Origin: Micromonospora sp. CCTCC AA 2012012
Lineage (GTDB): Bacteria; Actinomycetota; Actinomycetes; Mycobacteriales; Micromonosporaceae
Direction: 5' to 3'
Assembly: GCF_040499845.1 (NCBI RefSeq)
Contig: NZ_CP159342.1
Location: 992,001 to 1,056,000, forward strand
DNA length: 64,000 nucleotides
Position numbers and translations under genes: made by a program. Under the pieces are notes generated by a model. It was not told the origin of the DNA, did not search any database, and was given only the letters and a program-made list of their open reading frames with translations. How positions within the stretch are numbered: position 1 is the first letter of the stretch; each line of letters begins with the position of its first letter. Positions 61,500 to 64,000 of this stretch are shown here, piece by piece.

Positions 61500-61961
61500 C
61501 TATGGGCGACCGATCACCGGTTGGACCTTCGCCCCGTAGGCGTAGTCAGCGTCCCAGGGAAAGCATCCCCGGGGATCGGGCCACACGATCTGCTGCACGC
61601 GCACCCGTTGGTGGCCGTAGCGGCCGTAGGCGGCACCCGGGTACAGCGGATCATCGGCGTCGCCGTCGACGATAACCGCGTCGTAGCCGGCGATAAGGTC
61701 GTTGATCCGCTGGCCGTGACCGAACCGTTCGACCTTGTCGTAGACGCGGCCGGCGAGGTCGTTGAGCAGTGCCTGCGAGGTTGCAGGATCGAGGCCGGCG
61801 ATGAGCAGTTCCGGGTGATCGTGGGCGGTGAGGCCGACGGTGTAGGCGAACGGAACCGCGTGGCCGGGCTCGTCGTCGGCGGCGTGGACGAAGGTGACCG
61901 ACCAGCCGACTCTGTCGATGATTTCGCTCTGGCGGCGCATGAAGTTCTCCATGCTGGTCAT
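61500..61961 (-). CDS. DUF4262 protein
   Basis: 153 residues from ATG 61961 (a second ATG three codons on). VGWSVTFVHAADDEPGHAVP, FAYTVGLTAHDHPELLIAGL and DAVIVDGDADDPLYPGAAYG are the DUF4262 pattern, ending VQQIVWPDPRGCFPWDADYA. Role unknown; common on actinomycete accessory elements. Confidence 0.85.
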   Translation of the reverse strand: MTSMENFMRRQSEIIDRVGWSVTFVHAADDEPGHAVPFAYTVGLTAHDHPELLIAGLDPATSQALLNDLAGRVYDKVERFGHGQRINDLIAGYDAVIVDGDADDPLYPGAAYGRYGHQRVRVQQIVWPDPRGCFPWDADYAYGAKVQPVIGRP

Positions 61962-61965
61962 CGGT

Positions 61966-62337
61966 CTACTCCTTCGGGGATGCGGTGGGGGTGTGAGGTG
62001 GCTGGGGCGGGTCGATCTCGACGAAGCCGAAGAGTCGTTCGATGAGCTGTAGAGCCTGGGTGTGGTAGCGGTCGGCGAAGCCGCGGCAGATCGCCGGCTT
62101 GGCCGCGGGATGCCGGTAGTGGGGGAGTGTGTCGTGGCAGACGATGAAGGACTCCCGGCGGCGCGCTTCGGTGACGAGGTCACGCAGCCGGCCGGCCGCG
62201 AGGTGCATTCTGTTGCCGGGAGCGAAGATGCAGGTGTCGCACTGTCGTGACAGCAGCCGGGACTTGCCGAGGGCCGGGTCACCGACGCTCAGGTCGGCGC
62301 TGCCGTCCGAGCTGTCGGGGGCGGGCACGGGTTCCAT
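61966..62337 (-). CDS. conserved hypothetical with Cys motif
   Basis: 123 residues. RQCDTCIFAPGNRMHLAAGR, SFIVCHDTLPHYRHPAAKPA and ICRGFADRYHTQALQLIERL hold four Cys (CxxC plus two), a possible metal or iron-sulfur site. Four bases before the DUF4262 start; probably one operon. Confidence 0.65.
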   Translation of the reverse strand: MEPVPAPDSSDGSADLSVGDPALGKSRLLSRQCDTCIFAPGNRMHLAAGRLRDLVTEARRRESFIVCHDTLPHYRHPAAKPAICRGFADRYHTQALQLIERLFGFVEIDPPQPPHTPTASPKE

Positions 62338-62511
62338 GAGGGTTCCTCCTGCTGGTCGGTAGGGCTGCGCGTCGTCTCAGCGGCGGCCCTTGCTGTACGT
62401 GCCGTGAACGTGGTCCGCGGCGGGCAACGAGTCGGTGCGGGTCGCGCGGGGACACGACAACGCCGACCCCGGGGACGGGGCCGGCGCCGAGAAGAGGCAT
62501 GAAGGGGCCGG

Positions 62512-63105
62512 TCAGGCGGACTCGGCGGCGGGTGGTTGCAGGGCGACGGTGAGGCGGTCGATGGTGGGCCATCCGTCGGTGTCGGATTGCCACGCCTGCG
62601 CGTCGCCGGAGGTGGGGAAGGGGCCGACGACGGCCAGTTGGGCGCGGTCCCGGTCGAGCAGCACCAGGCCGACGCTGGTCGTGTCCCCCGGTGGGGTGTG
62701 GGCGGCTGATGCGATGTCGGGCGGCACGGTCAGCCACTCGTCGGGGCGGATGGTGGGGGTGTCGGGGTGGTGCAGGGCGGCGGGGGTGGTGGCGGCGACG
62801 CGGGCGTCGCGCATAGCCAGGTGGGGGGCGTAGTCGGCGGCTGCGGCGCGGCCTCGGATGGGGCCGTGGAGGGACAGGGCGGCGTCGGTGGTGACGGCGA
62901 GCAGTGCGTGCGGCTGGGGGTCTTCGTCGGTGTCGAGCAGGGCGACGCTGAACGCGTCGCGGCTGCTGATGTCGATCAGGGTGAGCAGGGCCGGTCGGCC
63001 GGTGGTGGTGTCCCAGCGGACGACCTCGAAGTGTTCACCGGTGAGGGTGAGGAACCGCTGGTAGGCGTGGTTGTTCGCGTCGAACGGGTATGGGGTGTTC
63101 AGCAT
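62512..63105 (-). CDS. conserved hypothetical protein
   Basis: 197 residues from ATG 63105. NNHAYQRFLTLTGEHFEVVR, TLIDISSRDAFSVALLDTDE and LVLLDRDRAQLAVVGPFPTS. No domain recognised. The next upstream gene ends 32 bases away, so it is in the same unit. Confidence 0.6.
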   Translation of the reverse strand: MLNTPYPFDANNHAYQRFLTLTGEHFEVVRWDTTTGRPALLTLIDISSRDAFSVALLDTDEDPQPHALLAVTTDAALSLHGPIRGRAAAADYAPHLAMRDARVAATTPAALHHPDTPTIRPDEWLTVPPDIASAAHTPPGDTTSVGLVLLDRDRAQLAVVGPFPTSGDAQAWQSDTDGWPTIDRLTVALQPPAAESA

Positions 63106-63137
63106 GATGTCGCTCTTCCGGTGGGTTGGGGATGGGC

Positions 63138-64000
63138 TTAGCGGGCGAGGACGGAGACGGTGTCGCCCAGGAGCAGGGGCGCTCCGTCAGGGCCCTTGAT
63201 GTGGGAGTGGATCCAGATGCGGTAGGGCCGGCCGTCGGCGTCGACCAGGCGCCGCCAGTGGCCGCGCACGATGAACCGGACGCGGTAGTGCCACTTCGCC
63301 TCACCGGTGGGTTCGGCAGCGGGTTTGGTGCGGCGGAGCATGACCACGCGGGTGTCGTGGCGGATGCTGGCGCGTAGCGCCCGACGGCGCGCGGGCCGGT
63401 CCAGGGGTGGGCGAGCGACGGTGGCGATGGGTTGTTCCTGTATGCGCCAGAACGCGTACAGCACTGCCGCGACGGCCCTGACGCACAGCGTCGACTCGTC
63501 GATACATAACCGGCCGTCGGGCGCGCTCTCCCAGTCGACGTCCACGGCCTCGGTCAGGTCGTGGTGGCCGCGGATCGGGGTGCCGATGGGGAGCTCGGCG
63601 AAGGTGTTGAGCACGTAGGGGCCGAACTGCGCGGCGAGTTCCGGTGCCTCGGCGAGCTGGTCGCGGCGGCGGGCGGCGGCGGGGTCGAGGGGGTCGTCGC
63701 GGTCGGCCCACCCGGTGATCCACCAGCTGGTACGGCCGCTGTCACGGTTGTGGACCTTCGCCCAGGTGATCGCGCCGATGGACGTGACCTGGCCGCTGAC
63801 GGCGCGTTCGTAGATCGGTTCGGGGAGGAAAAGCACCCCGGTGTCGCTGGGCGCGATGTCGCTGCCGATGGTGTCGCCGGTCAGGTCGAGGGCTTGGGCG
63901 GCGGCGGCGATGATCGCGGTCATGGCGGGGGCGAGGACGTAGGGTTCGCCGTCGTGCCACGGCTGGTGCGCGATGCGGCTGAACGCGTCGATGACCGTCT
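63138..64000 (-). CDS. conserved hypothetical protein (partial, runs off window)
   Basis: At least 286 residues; the frame is open to the window end through VIDAFSRIAHQPWHDGEPYV, so the true start lies beyond. TGVLFLPEPIYERAVSGQVT, AKVHNRDSGRTSWWITGWAD and AVLYAFWRIQEQPIATVARP; C-terminus WHYRVRFIVRGHWRRLVDAD. Unrecognised family often near the two genes downstream (inference from spacing). Confidence 0.65.
   Translation of the reverse strand, partial: TVIDAFSRIAHQPWHDGEPYVLAPAMTAIIAAAAQALDLTGDTIGSDIAPSDTGVLFLPEPIYERAVSGQVTSIGAITWAKVHNRDSGRTSWWITGWADRDDPLDPAAARRRDQLAEAPELAAQFGPYVLNTFAELPIGTPIRGHHDLTEAVDVDWESAPDGRLCIDESTLCVRAVAAVLYAFWRIQEQPIATVARPPLDRPARRRALRASIRHDTRVVMLRRTKPAAEPTGEAKWHYRVRFIVRGHWRRLVDADGRPYRIWIHSHIKGPDGAPLLLGDTVSVLAR

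Noticed and set aside
1..64000. tRNA, rRNA or CRISPR features
   Set aside because: No TPsiC-like arms with a matching acceptor stem, no rRNA sequence and no regularly spaced identical repeats with unique spacers were seen by eye; a tRNAscan-SE and CRISPR search would settle this.

Overview
The window is high-GC actinomycete chromosomal DNA. Frequent GTG/TTG starts, GTGA/ATGA stop-start overlaps, AfsR-type BTAD regulators, DUF2637 and LysM proteins, and IS701, IS256 and IS481 relics are most like Micromonosporaceae (Micromonospora or a relative); the genus is an inference. No rRNA, tRNA or CRISPR array was seen.

Region 1 (1-17.9 kb) is a compact specialised-metabolite cluster on the + strand. 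A MocR/PdxR-type regulator precedes a class II DAHP synthase, a fused 4-amino-4-deoxychorismate (ADC) synthase, a CreE-like flavin enzyme and a CreD-like lyase (together the aspartate-nitrosuccinate route to nitrous acid), a nitronate monooxygenase, a 4-OT-type tautomerase, a cysteine-synthase-like PLP enzyme, two ATP-grasp ligases, an MFS exporter, a small DNA-methylase-like methyltransferase and a type III polyketide synthase. Most neighbours overlap or nearly touch, which suggests one transcription unit. The right edge decays: a frameshifted DUF1684 relic, a flavin reductase, then IS701 and IS256 scars. I read the cluster as a route from an ADC-derived arylamine plus nitrous acid to an N-N bonded or otherwise nitrosated product. 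I cannot match it to a known compound.

Region 2 (17.9-29.7 kb) is accessory DNA: a STAS/anti-sigma-kinase pair lying between IS256 pieces, an ArsR regulator, a toxin-antitoxin locus whose toxin carries an in-frame stop, a nucleotidyltransferase pair, a DDE transposase tail, an ABC-2 exporter, a broken Imm1-like immunity gene, a helix-turn-helix protein with iteron-like repeats inside its gene, and a HEAT-repeat protein.

Region 3 (29.7-42.8 kb) carries a four-gene TelA/XpaC/VWA/solute-binding operon on the - strand, a heliorhodopsin gene broken by two frameshifts, a secreted protein, a 1280-residue HTH-nSTAND-WD40 protein, an exonuclease/endonuclease/phosphatase family enzyme and a secreted HNH nuclease.

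Region 4 (42.8-50.6 kb) looks like a decayed mobile cassette array. Two integrase C-terminal ends are each followed by a different small gene and then by a diverged copy of the same hairpin-bearing repeat. An IS481-type remnant lies between 12-bp direct repeats. An ECF42-type sigma factor with its DGPF/YCII partner and a barstar remnant follow.

Region 5 (50.6-64 kb) is an envelope- and regulation-rich set: an Hsp70-like membrane protein, two membrane-anchored BTAD proteins (one with LysM), a DUF4253 protein, a DUF2637 protein with a likely N-terminal frameshift, small membrane and recombinase-like proteins, and a - strand block with DUF4262, a Cys-containing protein and two conserved hypotheticals, the last running off the window.
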